Shown: positions 17,898 through 26,293 of the stretch, piece after piece
Numbering within the stretch: position 1 is the first letter of the stretch
Layout of the letters: each line of letters begins with the position of its first letter
Assembly (NCBI GenBank): GCA_944323625.1
Contig: CALUTD010000003.1
Location: forward strand, 1 to 64,000
Direction: 5' to 3'
Source: Candidatus Gastranaerophilales bacterium
GTDB lineage: Bacteria; Cyanobacteriota; Vampirovibrionia; Gastranaerophilales; Gastranaerophilaceae
DNA: 64,000 bases
The notes under the pieces: model-generated
What the model was told of the DNA's origin: nothing
Database searches by the model: none
Seen by the model: only the letters and a program-made list of their open reading frames with translations
Position numbers and translations under genes: made by a program

Positions 17898-20800
17898 TTA
17901 TTCTTCAGATGGGGTTACAGTTGTTTCTTCTGTAGTTTCAGAAACAGGCGCTGCCAAATCAGTTAAAAATCCTTTTAACTTATTTTTAGCAGTTTCTTTT
18001 ATGACCTTTTTAGTTTCTTCTTTATCATTTAATAAAGTTTTAACCTGTTCTGCCGCTTCCTTTCCTTCTTTTATTGTCTGCTTTGTTTCCTCTGTAACTA
18101 TTCCCGAAGCAGCTTCTTCAATAGTTTTCTTTGCCTGTTCAGTTACTTGAGTTTTTATCTGTTCTTTATCCAAAGTTGTTATATCTATCGGTAAAGTATC
18201 TGCAGGTATTGTATTTAAATATTCCTGTGCTTTATCCATATCAGATTGAAGTGCAAGCCATTTAAATGATTTAACAAGAGTTAACGGTTTTGCTGCATCT
18301 CCTCTTATAACAACTTGAAACTTGGTTGAATTAGTATCCGATATATCTTTCCCCAAAGAAGGAATTTGCGCCATTTCAGAGTCAGTAACAACCTCTGTAA
18401 ACAAGAAGAACAACTTACCCAAAACTAAGCTCATACCGGGTGTTGCCTTAACAAGATTAACCGGATTCAACATCGCCAAAGGCCCCATTGAATCGGAAAC
18501 TTGAGAACCTAATCTTCCTCTTAATTTAACATCAACAACATTTGATAACAAATTAAAATCACCAAATATGTATGTACCCATTATATTTCCTGAAGATGTA
18601 ATCGGGTTAATATCAACTACTCCGTTATTAAACGATAATACACCTTTTAAAGAATTATAATGAGCTGTATCAAAAGATAATAAGGAATTTAAAACCGCAC
18701 CTATTGATGATTGGAAGAATGCATTCTCTCTTATATTCTCTGCCATAATTAAGTTTTCCAATTTACCAAATGGTCCGAGTGAACCATCTTTCATTGTAAA
18801 ATTAACTTTACCTTTTAACGTTTTCATCTGTTCTTCATATGTTGAGCCTCTTAAAGATAAATCAGCATTAAAGTCCATAGTACCGGTTAAAGTATCTTTC
18901 ATTGCAGCCGCATCTAACAATGTTTTTTCTACGTCGAGACCATTTCCTTTTAATACTGCTTTTATTTCACTTGTTAAAAGATTCATTGAAACATCACCTT
19001 TAATTTTTCCGTCAAAGCCTGATGTTACAAGGTTATTTACATAGAAAATATTATTTAACAGTGCAATTGTACCCGTTGTATCATATAAATTAATATTTCC
19101 GGTTTTAATATGTTTTATATCAATATTTCCGTCTTTTATAATTGCAGGAATATCAGCCTGAGAAGAAGACGAAGCCCCTGAACCTGATGAAGAAGCAGGC
19201 ATATACTTCATCGCTGCATCTGATACTTTCATAAGTTCATCAGCATCAGTTAAGTTAGAAATTAAATTTAAATTTTTAATCGTAAAATATTTTGAAGGCG
19301 TTAAATCCGCGTTCATTAAAATATTATAGTCTGAGCCGTTTGCATTGATATTTTTCATATCAACATCCAAATCTTTGCCTTCAAATTTTGCGGCAATTTT
19401 ATCAGCACTCAGCATTAATTCGGGAATTGATATATTCCAAACATCAAATTCACCTCTAACCCTTGGAGCTTTTAAATCACCAAATACAAACATTGAACCT
19501 TTTGTTTTTAATGAAGATTGAGGGAATGCACAAATTGAAGCCTTTAATTCAGTCGGCATTTTAACTTTTATAAGATTAATGTTCGGATTTGTCGTATCTA
19601 ATTTTGTAATTGTTCCGTCAACAGAAACTATTTCATTATATGAAATAATTTGTTTTTCAGGGTCATCAGGGTCTTGAGTTGTATTTTTTATATAAAACCC
19701 TGTATCTTTAATCTTTAACCTGTCACCTTTAAAATCAATAACGGTTTTTAAAATCGTATTTTGATTTTCTACATTTTTAATGTCTACAGGAGTAATATAA
19801 TTATCCTTATTTGCTTCAATTGAAGCAACAAGAGTTTGCTTTTTACTGTCGCCGGTAATATTAACATTTAACGGCAAGCTTCCTTTTTCTTTAATAAAAA
19901 TTGCCAAATCCGGTCCAAAAAATTGTTTTAAATCTTTATTTATAACTGTACCGTCTGCATTAAAATTAAATTCGGGATTTTTTAAATAGTTTTTAATTTG
20001 TCCTGATAAACTAATTGTACCGGAATTATTAATTTTTACAGATGAAGGTTCTATAACTATGTCTTTCTCTCCTATTGTTACTACAAATTTGTCACAATCA
20101 ACAGAAGCACCATTCATTGTCAGTTTAAAATCTGAATTTGTAATCTTCCCGGTTGTAGATTTAAAATCACTGTTGAATTCCGCAGTTAATATATTATTCA
20201 AATAATTTATTTTATTCACTTTGTCTAATAACGAAACATTATTTACCGTTAATGTTAAATTAGCAAGCGCTTTTTTCAGTTCACCTTTTATATCTGCAGA
20301 CAAATTGATAAAACCTGAATTGACTGTATAGGTATTATTTATTTCAGCAGGTAAAAACATTGTAAAAAGCTTTTGAAGCGGCATTTTCTCCATTACCAAA
20401 TAAATATCCGCATTAGATTTTTCATCAATTGTTCCGTCTATTTTAAACAATGTATCGGCAACTATAACAACCGTATCCATAAATTTAAGGATACTGTTGT
20501 CAAGAGAAATTACAGAATTAACTTTTGCAAGTTCTGTATTTGTTTTTGTATTTTTTACAATACAATCACTAATTATAATGTTACCATCTGATTTAAGTTT
20601 TTTAAAATCAGTTTTTATATATGTGTCTGCAGTAAAGAAACCTTCACCTTTTATCGGGTCAAGCTCATGTTTAATATGAAGTGAATCAAGAGTTGCTTTT
20701 ACTAAATTTATGACATTATCAAGATGAATATCATTTGTATTAATTTTCATATCCATTGAAGGTTTTTTGTCATAATTTAACATACCTAAAAGAGTAATTT

Positions 20801-21770
20801 TTTCTTCTTTTGTAATATATAAATCAGTATCCAAATCGGCTTTAGTTCCTCTTGATTTCAAATGGAACTTGCTTTCAGGCAGCTGCATACCCGCAAGGTT
20901 TAATGTAAAATTATCGATATTAAAATACCCGTTTGCAACAATCAAATTATCTTTTTCTCTAATTTTAATTTTTGAATCAATATTAGTTTTTAAATCGTAA
21001 GCTTTATACATTGCAACAGGATTTACAAAAGGAATTTCAACTCTTTGAGCTTTATCATCTTCTTCATCTAATTTTGTTGCTTGCGGTATAATTGTGTCAA
21101 TATCAATATTTGCAGTTATATTTTTCTTATCATTTAAATATAATTCTGCTATTGTTTTAACTGATGCAGTTTTACCGTTTTTATAGCCTAATAACAACTC
21201 ATCTCCTCTTAATTTAAGGAAATCACCCGTTTTTAAATCATTAACATTTACAACATAGTTATTAATTTGAACTTTTGGAACAAGAATTTTTATCAAAGCA
21301 GGATCTATAACAGGTTTTTGCTCTGATTGAATATTTTGTTCAATATTTTCTTCTTTTAAATCAAGTATTTCTTCATAGGCTTTAACAGCTTTAAAAGCTT
21401 TATTATCAATAACATCAATATTAACAACAGGATTATCAATAACTGCAGTTGAAACTTTAACAGTCAGGAATAACAAACTTGGCAGCGCTATTCTTCCGGT
21501 AAAAGAATCTGCAGAAATCAAATCAGACTCATCAGGAAGTTTAATACTCAAATTATCAGCTTTTACACCGGCAGATAACAAGGGAGTAACAGTAATTTTA
21601 GGATTATCAAAATCTAAAATAAGATTTGTTTGCTCTTTAACAAGTTTTTGAAGTTCGGGTTTAAATTTGTTTAAATCCACAGCTCGAGGCAATATAAACA
21701 AAAATGAAAGATATAAAACTATAATAAGCGTTATAACTAATATCCCCGCTATTTTAAGAAATTTTTTCAT
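17898..21770 (-). CDS. Giant AsmA-like protein (lipid-transfer superfamily)
   Basis: A 1290-residue AsmA/TamB-like protein. AsmA-like proteins are thought to bridge membranes and move phospholipids. An N-terminal anchor (about 5-28) is followed by an AsmA N-terminal domain (about 30-130: FDNPKITVTPLLSAGVKADN). A very long run of beta-repeat-type sequence carries many IDxxN and LxLxGxLxN strands. Near the C-terminus (about 1000-1170) is the AsmA_2-like segment with GSLGPFGKLENLI, SFNNGVVDINPI and GTYIFGDFNLLS. An Ala/Glu/Lys-rich helical tail (about 1220-1290) is an unusual extension. It sits upstream of nfeD on the same strand but has its own terminator. Confidence 0.85.
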   Translation of the reverse strand: MKKFLKIAGILVITLIIVLYLSFLFILPRAVDLNKFKPELQKLVKEQTNLILDFDNPKITVTPLLSAGVKADNLSIKLPDESDLISADSFTGRIALPSLLFLTVKVSTAVIDNPVVNIDVIDNKAFKAVKAYEEILDLKEENIEQNIQSEQKPVIDPALIKILVPKVQINNYVVNVNDLKTGDFLKLRGDELLLGYKNGKTASVKTIAELYLNDKKNITANIDIDTIIPQATKLDEEDDKAQRVEIPFVNPVAMYKAYDLKTNIDSKIKIREKDNLIVANGYFNIDNFTLNLAGMQLPESKFHLKSRGTKADLDTDLYITKEEKITLLGMLNYDKKPSMDMKINTNDIHLDNVINLVKATLDSLHIKHELDPIKGEGFFTADTYIKTDFKKLKSDGNIIISDCIVKNTKTNTELAKVNSVISLDNSILKFMDTVVIVADTLFKIDGTIDEKSNADIYLVMEKMPLQKLFTMFLPAEINNTYTVNSGFINLSADIKGELKKALANLTLTVNNVSLLDKVNKINYLNNILTAEFNSDFKSTTGKITNSDFKLTMNGASVDCDKFVVTIGEKDIVIEPSSVKINNSGTISLSGQIKNYLKNPEFNFNADGTVINKDLKQFFGPDLAIFIKEKGSLPLNVNITGDSKKQTLVASIEANKDNYITPVDIKNVENQNTILKTVIDFKGDRLKIKDTGFYIKNTTQDPDDPEKQIISYNEIVSVDGTITKLDTTNPNINLIKVKMPTELKASICAFPQSSLKTKGSMFVFGDLKAPRVRGEFDVWNISIPELMLSADKIAAKFEGKDLDVDMKNINANGSDYNILMNADLTPSKYFTIKNLNLISNLTDADELMKVSDAAMKYMPASSSGSGASSSSQADIPAIIKDGNIDIKHIKTGNINLYDTTGTIALLNNIFYVNNLVTSGFDGKIKGDVSMNLLTSEIKAVLKGNGLDVEKTLLDAAAMKDTLTGTMDFNADLSLRGSTYEEQMKTLKGKVNFTMKDGSLGPFGKLENLIMAENIRENAFFQSSIGAVLNSLLSFDTAHYNSLKGVLSFNNGVVDINPITSSGNIMGTYIFGDFNLLSNVVDVKLRGRLGSQVSDSMGPLAMLNPVNLVKATPGMSLVLGKLFFLFTEVVTDSEMAQIPSLGKDISDTNSTKFQVVIRGDAAKPLTLVKSFKWLALQSDMDKAQEYLNTIPADTLPIDITTLDKEQIKTQVTEQAKKTIEEAASGIVTEETKQTIKEGKEAAEQVKTLLNDKEETKKVIKETAKNKLKGFLTDLAAPVSETTEETTVTPSEE

Positions 21771-21852
21771 AAATATTCTCCTAACCTATAGATTGTTTTT
21801 TGATTATAATTCAAATAAATCATTATATGAATTAATTTTAAATTATGTTAAC

Positions 21853-21884
21853 AAAAAAAGGAGAACAAAATTGTTCTCCTTTTT
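21853..21884. terminator. Bidirectional intrinsic terminator
   Basis: AAGGAGAACAA pairs with TTGTTCTCCTT, flanked by A and T runs. On the minus strand it ends the small Ala-rich gene at 21902-22243, and it separates that gene from the AsmA-like gene start at 21770. Confidence 0.88.
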
Positions 21885-21901
21885 AACTTACAAATTTATG
21901 A

Positions 21902-22243
21902 CTATTCTGCAGCTTTTTCAGCAGGCTCTGCTTTTGAAGCTTTTATTTTATCGGCAACAAATTTAGCACCGACACCAATTACAGCAGCTGCGACTGCTAT
22001 ACCGGCAGCTAATTTTGTTTTTCTGCCTTTTATAATTTTTTCAGCACTTGCCGGCCAATTCGCACCTTTTATAAATGAATCTTTTACTTCAGAATTTTTT
22101 ACACCATTAATGGCCTTTTCGATAATTTTATCTTTTTTTGACATTTTCGATGTTTCCGACATAATTTTTTGTGCAGTATTTTTAACATACTCGGCTGAAT
22201 ATGGAGCTGATAATACGCCTTGACCTATAGGATTTATACTCAT
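21902..22243 (-). CDS. Small unknown protein with one membrane segment
   Basis: A protein of 113 residues beginning MSINPIGQGVLSAPYSAEY. I prefer ATG 22243 over the in-frame ATG 24 bases upstream because AAAGGTGTG lies at the right distance. Residues 25-75 are lysine-rich and helical, and about 80-100 is an Ala/Gly/Val membrane helix (LAAGIAVAAAVIGVGAKFVA). The tail is short and charged (KASKAEPAEKAAE). The style resembles the larger protein at 58219, which also has Ala/Gly-rich helices near charged tails. No function can be given. Confidence 0.65.
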   Translation of the reverse strand: MSINPIGQGVLSAPYSAEYVKNTAQKIMSETSKMSKKDKIIEKAINGVKNSEVKDSFIKGANWPASAEKIIKGRKTKLAAGIAVAAAVIGVGAKFVADKIKASKAEPAEKAAE

Positions 22244-22619
22244 GAACACACCTTTCTTTTTTAACAAATACTATTCTACAACATTTTAAAAATAAGAATA
22301 TAAAAAAAATTGTTAGTACTTATTATTTATTTTTACAAAATACTTTAAAAAGCTTTTATAACTGGTAAAAACTTGTATTTACAAATTGTAACATATTATA
22401 AAATAAAACATAAAAGCGAATAATTAAATTAACAACTCACTAAACAAATTTAACATTAAACAGAGAGATATACCATGTTTTCTATATTATTTCTTGAAAT
22501 ATTTTTCTAAACTATAAAAACGGCTCAAGATTTTCACAATTTCAAGATTATTTTGGAATTATTGAAAATTTTGAGTTCGGTTGTAATTATAATAAATCAA
22601 AGCAACCAAGGTTAAGGAT
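22244..22619. other. Intergenic region of 376 bp with a possible leader hairpin
   Basis: The region is very AT-rich. At 22475-22510 there is an 11-codon frame, MFSILFLEIFF, preceded by AGAGAGA. At 22525-22576 an imperfect hairpin pairs CTCAA and ATTTTC with GAAAAT and TTGAG. Both precede the gene at 22620 and could form a leader, but nothing identifies a known regulator. Confidence 0.35.
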
Positions 22620-23396
22620 ATGAAAAAATTTATTATTATATTAATTTTATTATTAATAAATCTGCCCTGTTTTTCTAAAACCATAACGGGAGAAGTAACA
22701 AAAGCAACAAAGAAAAATGAAAACCAAATTTTTGATAATCAAACAAATCTACCACTGGAGGGGGTTTTAATAAAAATCCCTTCAAAAAACTATGAAACAA
22801 AAACTAAAAAAGACGGAACATTTAAACTCCAAACAAAAATTAATTCGCCCACTATAATGTCAGTTGAAAAATCAGGATATAAACCTTATTCAATGACTTT
22901 ATCAGACTCTTCAACAAAACCCATCCAAGTAGGTATAGAAAAAACGACTCCAAATGATATTATAGTTGATACTAATATGATTCATCTTGGTGATGACTCG
23001 TTTTCAGTGAGAAGTGCAAATGCTTCGGATTTTAGTCTGAATTCTATTGGAGCTTTCTTCTCGAAAGATTTTGACATAAAGCCCTTTAAAGAAAATGAAA
23101 ATATTTTTCTTATAATCGGTTCAATAATAGGAATAGATACCATTGAAGCTCAAAGACTGGAACAATCAAAAGTCTTGACAGCATATGCAAGTCCGCCGGA
23201 AGTTTTTTTTAACGGAAATAAAATTGCGGAAATCAAAATTAACGGCGATAATCAAAAAATTAGTATTCCGAAAGGCTTAATAAAATCTAATCAAAAAAAT
23301 AATATAACAATAAAAGCAGGACATAATTTATACAAAACTACAGAAATTGACTATGATGACATCGAATTCACAAACTTACTTTTGGAAATTCAATAA
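22620..23396 (+). CDS. Secreted protein with carboxypeptidase-regulatory-like domain
   Basis: A signal peptide (about 1-18, hydrophobic core IIIILILLLINLPCF ending in SK) shows export. Residues about 20-110 match a CarboxypepD_reg-like beta-sandwich: ITGEVTKATK, LEGVLIKIPSKNYETKTKKD, GTFKL and SVEKSGYKPYSMTL. The second half (about 115-258) has two beta-rich stretches with ISIPKGLIKSNQKNNITIKAG and no known motif. Such domains often act as stalks or adhesive modules in envelope proteins. The start has AAGGATATG context. It is monocistronic as far as can be seen. Confidence 0.75.
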   Translation: MKKFIIILILLLINLPCFSKTITGEVTKATKKNENQIFDNQTNLPLEGVLIKIPSKNYETKTKKDGTFKLQTKINSPTIMSVEKSGYKPYSMTLSDSSTKPIQVGIEKTTPNDIIVDTNMIHLGDDSFSVRSANASDFSLNSIGAFFSKDFDIKPFKENENIFLIIGSIIGIDTIEAQRLEQSKVLTAYASPPEVFFNGNKIAEIKINGDNQKISIPKGLIKSNQKNNITIKAGHNLYKTTEIDYDDIEFTNLLLEIQ

Positions 23397-23487
23397 AACA
23401 AATAAAATAATTTTAATAAATATTTTAGCATTACAATAATTATTATACAAAATTATTCGAATTTGTTAAATCTGATAATTAAAAATG

Positions 23488-23515
23488 TTGACAGTAGAAT
23501 TTGTTTTCTTATAAT
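23488..23515 (+). promoter_or_regulatory. Consensus sigma-70 promoter for thiG leader
   Basis: TTGACA (23488-23493) and TATAAT (23510-23515) are both perfect boxes, with a 16-base spacer. Transcription would start around 23522, giving a leader that contains the terminator-embedded riboswitch. Confidence 0.85.
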
Positions 23516-23536
23516 TAATATTAGATTGTGATTGTT

Positions 23537-23591
23537 CACATGAAGGGGTGTACCACCTTTGGTGCAGGATATTCCTTCATGTGCTTTTTTT
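23537..23591 (+). promoter_or_regulatory. Probable HMP-PP riboswitch (thiS motif), aptamer inside a terminator stem
   Basis: CACATGAAGG (23537-23546) and CCTTCATGTG (23574-23583) form a perfect ten-base stem followed by T7, a classic terminator. The stem encloses GGTGTAC, a CACC-TTT-GGTG hairpin and CAGGATATT. The pieces AGGGGTG and GCAGGATATTCC echo the conserved thiamin-pyrophosphate riboswitch segments, but the RNA is far too small for a TPP aptamer. A tiny aptamer buried in an intrinsic terminator upstream of thiazole genes is the known architecture of HMP-PP riboswitches. Ligand binding is expected to disturb termination and switch thiG-thiH on. The assignment rests on architecture and partial sequence memory, not on a covariance-model search. 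Confidence 0.75.
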
Positions 23592-23649
23592 ATATTTGGG
23601 GAAATAAATGATTCCGAATTAAAATAACACAATAGATGTGGAGGTAAAA

Positions 23650-24423
23650 ATGGCAGATTTCGATAAAATAATAATTGGTGGCAAAGAGTTTAATTCAAGA
23701 TTTATACTGGGGTCGGGAAAATATAATGTAGAACTTATAAAAGCGGCAATTGAACATGCCGGAGCTGAAATCATTACATTGGCACTAAGGCGGACAAATA
23801 CAAATGATAAAGAAAATATAACCGAATTTATACCGAAAAATGTCACACTTCTTCCCAATACTTCAGGGGCAAGGAATGCACAGGAGGCTGTCAGAATTGC
23901 AAGATTGGCAAAAGAAGCCGGGTGCGGAAATTTTGTTAAGATTGAGATAATGAAAGATTCAAAATATTTGCTTCCCGATAACTATGAAACGGTTAAAGCA
24001 ACAGAGATACTTGCCAATGAAGGCTTTATTGTAATGCCGTACATGTTCCCCGATTTAAATACAGCAAGAGATTTATATAACGCCGGTGCAGCTTCGGTTA
24101 TGCCCCTTGCAGCACCAATAGGGTCAAATAAAGGGTTATGCGCAAAAGAATTCATACAAATACTTATAGATGAAATCGACCTGCCGATAATTGTTGACGC
24201 CGGTATAGGAAGGCCATCTCAGGCATGTGAAGCTATGGAAATGGGTGCGTCGGCCGTTATGACCAATACGGCGATAGCAACGGCAGGGAATATAGTACAA
24301 ATGGCAGGTGCATTTAAAAAAGCAATAGAAGCCGGAAGAGAAGCTTATCTTGCAAAATTGGGAAGAGTCAAAGATAAAGGCGCGAGCGCTTCTTCTCCAT
24401 TAACCGGTTTTATTTTAGATTAG
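23650..24423 (+). CDS. thiG: Thiazole synthase
   Basis: ThiG condenses 1-deoxyxylulose 5-phosphate, dehydroglycine and ThiS-thiocarboxylate sulphur into the thiazole phosphate of thiamin, in the cytoplasm. The TIM-barrel motifs are clear: [18 protein letters not shown] at the start, [75 protein letters not shown] and ANTAIA-like [10 protein letters not shown]. The catalytic Schiff-base Lys is in FVKIEI. ATG 23650 is chosen because GGAGG ends six bases before it; an in-frame GTG 12 bases earlier overlaps that site. thiS is not present between the promoter and thiG, so the sulphur carrier must be encoded elsewhere. Confidence 0.96.
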   Translation: MADFDKIIIGGKEFNSRFILGSGKYNVELIKAAIEHAGAEIITLALRRTNTNDKENITEFIPKNVTLLPNTSGARNAQEAVRIARLAKEAGCGNFVKIEIMKDSKYLLPDNYETVKATEILANEGFIVMPYMFPDLNTARDLYNAGAASVMPLAAPIGSNKGLCAKEFIQILIDEIDLPIIVDAGIGRPSQACEAMEMGASAVMTNTAIATAGNIVQMAGAFKKAIEAGREAYLAKLGRVKDKGASASSPLTGFILD

Positions 24424-24433
24424 GAGTCACATT

Positions 24434-25582
24434 ATGCAGGATATTATGACATATACCTCTGACATGGAGATTATTGAATCAGATATACAAGACAAAGTAT
24501 TATCTGCTTTAGAGAGTTATGACTATACAAAATATACAAAAGATGATGTATTAACAGCACTCGGCAAAGATATTTGCACTATAGAGGATTATAAAGCACT
24601 TTTATCCGAAGCGGCATCTGATATGCTTGAAGAAATGGCAGTTAAAGCGAAACAAGAACGAATGAAACATTTCGGAACAAATGTTTATTTGTTTACACCG
24701 TTATATATTTCAAATTATTGCGAAAACTATTGTGTTTATTGCGGTTTTAATTGTCATAATAAAATAAAGCGCGCAAGGCTCAACCTTGAAGAAATAGAGA
24801 AAGAAATGCAGGCAATAAAAGCTCAAGGACTTGAAGAAATACTTATCTTAACGGGTGAAAGCCGAAGAATGTCAGACGTTGAATATATAGCGCAGGCAGT
24901 AAAAACCGCACGGAAATATTTTAAAATGATAGGGCTTGAAGTTTATCCGATGAACACTAAGGACTATGAATATCTTCAAAAATCAGGCGCCGATTATATT
25001 ACTGTTTTCCAGGAAACATATAATCCCGAAAAATACAAAGAGCTCCATCTTGGCGGACATAAAAGAATATATCCGTATAGATTTAATGCTCAGGAAAGAG
25101 CACTTAAAGGAGGTATGAGAGGAGTTGCATTTGCAGCGCTGCTGGGGTTGGATGATTTCAGGAAAGATGCATTCGCAACAGGGCTGCATGCTTATTTACT
25201 TCAGAAAAAATATCCGCATGCTGAAATTTCATTTTCTTGTCCGCGTTTGAGGCCGATTATAAACAATGATAAAATAAACCCCAAAGATGTTCATGAAAAA
25301 CAACTTTTACAGGTTATACTTGCATACAGAATCTTTATGCCTTATGCGGGACTGACCATTTCAACCAGAGAACGTGCGGATTTCCGTGACAATGTTTTAG
25401 CTCTTGCCGCCACAAAAATATCTGCCGGAGTCAGTACGGGCGTGGGTTCTCACAGTGATAATTCTAATGATAAAGGTGATGACCAGTTTATAATATCTGA
25501 TGACAGAAATGTTATCGAAGTGTATAATGCAATTAAGGCTAAAGGTATGCAGCCTGTAACTAATGATTATATTTATGTGTAA
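24434..25582 (+). CDS. thiH: 2-iminoacetate synthase (tyrosine lyase)
   Basis: A radical-SAM enzyme that splits tyrosine to dehydroglycine and p-cresol, supplying ThiG under anaerobic conditions. The radical-SAM cluster is CENYCVYCGF, followed by an AdoMet-binding TGESRRM segment. Typical ThiH landmarks follow: VFQETYNPEKYKELH, KGGMRGVAFAALLGL, SFSCPRLRP and the C-terminal BATS region with ISTRERADFRDN and ISAGVSTGVGSH. The length of 382 residues is normal. It begins 10 bases after thiG with GGAG before the ATG, so it is one operon. Use of ThiH rather than glycine oxidase fits an anaerobe. Confidence 0.96.
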   Translation: MQDIMTYTSDMEIIESDIQDKVLSALESYDYTKYTKDDVLTALGKDICTIEDYKALLSEAASDMLEEMAVKAKQERMKHFGTNVYLFTPLYISNYCENYCVYCGFNCHNKIKRARLNLEEIEKEMQAIKAQGLEEILILTGESRRMSDVEYIAQAVKTARKYFKMIGLEVYPMNTKDYEYLQKSGADYITVFQETYNPEKYKELHLGGHKRIYPYRFNAQERALKGGMRGVAFAALLGLDDFRKDAFATGLHAYLLQKKYPHAEISFSCPRLRPIINNDKINPKDVHEKQLLQVILAYRIFMPYAGLTISTRERADFRDNVLALAATKISAGVSTGVGSHSDNSNDKGDDQFIISDDRNVIEVYNAIKAKGMQPVTNDYIYV

Positions 25583-25591
25583 GGATTTATG

Positions 25592-26167
25592 ATGGAAGAT
25601 AAAAAGACAATTTGCGTTTACTGCTCATCAAGCAACTATTTACCCGAAAAATTTTATAAGTTTGCACAACAATTAGGAGAAAGTATAGGCTCAAATAATT
25701 ATAATATGGTATATGGCGGAACTGTTGTAGGGATGATGGGTGTAATTGCCGATAATGCCATAAAAAACGGGGCTGATGTAATAGGAGTCATTCCTGAGCG
25801 CATAGCATCTTTTGGACTTGAAAATCATAAACTTGCAAAAGTTGTTATAACAAAAGATATGAGAGAAAGAAAAGCTGCAATGGAAAAATATGCTGATATT
25901 TTTGTGGCGGCGCCGGGCGGCTTCGGAACATTTGAAGAAATTTTTGAAATACTTGTTGCAAAACAGCTCGGGTATCATAATAAACCCGTTATATTCCTAA
26001 ATTTTGACGGATATTATAATAATCTGTTTACTATGTTTCAAACAATATATGAAAACAATTTTGCAAAAGAGGAAACAAAAACCCTTTATTATATTGCAGA
26101 AAGCATTGAAGATATGCTTGAATACATTAAAGAATATTCTCCAAAAGAATTTGTATTCAAATATTGA
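25592..26167 (+). CDS. LOG-family (lysine-decarboxylase-like) phosphoribohydrolase
   Basis: Members cleave ribose 5-phosphate from nucleoside monophosphates (cytokinin-type LOG activity) or pyrimidine nucleotides. The signature PGGFGTFEEIFE at about residue 110 and the upstream VYGGTVVGMMG loop are present, along with DMRERKAAME, where the conserved Arg and catalytic-site residues sit. It is about 191 residues long, as usual. Two ATGs lie in tandem at 25589 and 25592; AAGGA is better spaced for the second. It follows thiH by about 10 bases, so it is probably in the thiamin operon, although a link to thiamin is only positional. Confidence 0.9.
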   Translation: MEDKKTICVYCSSSNYLPEKFYKFAQQLGESIGSNNYNMVYGGTVVGMMGVIADNAIKNGADVIGVIPERIASFGLENHKLAKVVITKDMRERKAAMEKYADIFVAAPGGFGTFEEIFEILVAKQLGYHNKPVIFLNFDGYYNNLFTMFQTIYENNFAKEETKTLYYIAESIEDMLEYIKEYSPKEFVFKY

Positions 26168-26293
26168 TTAAAATTGTAAAATTCTTGTAACAAAAGAGCC
26201 TGAATACGCGAAAAAATTATTTTCAAGTTTTGACAATTATATAACGGATATTTGTTCTGTTATTTGCTATATATTATTAATAAAGGTCAAAAA

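Noticed and set aside
23520-23600. Full TPP riboswitch upstream of thiG
   Set aside because: Only about 55 bases of structure and no CTGAGA core; the embedded HMP-PP type fits better.
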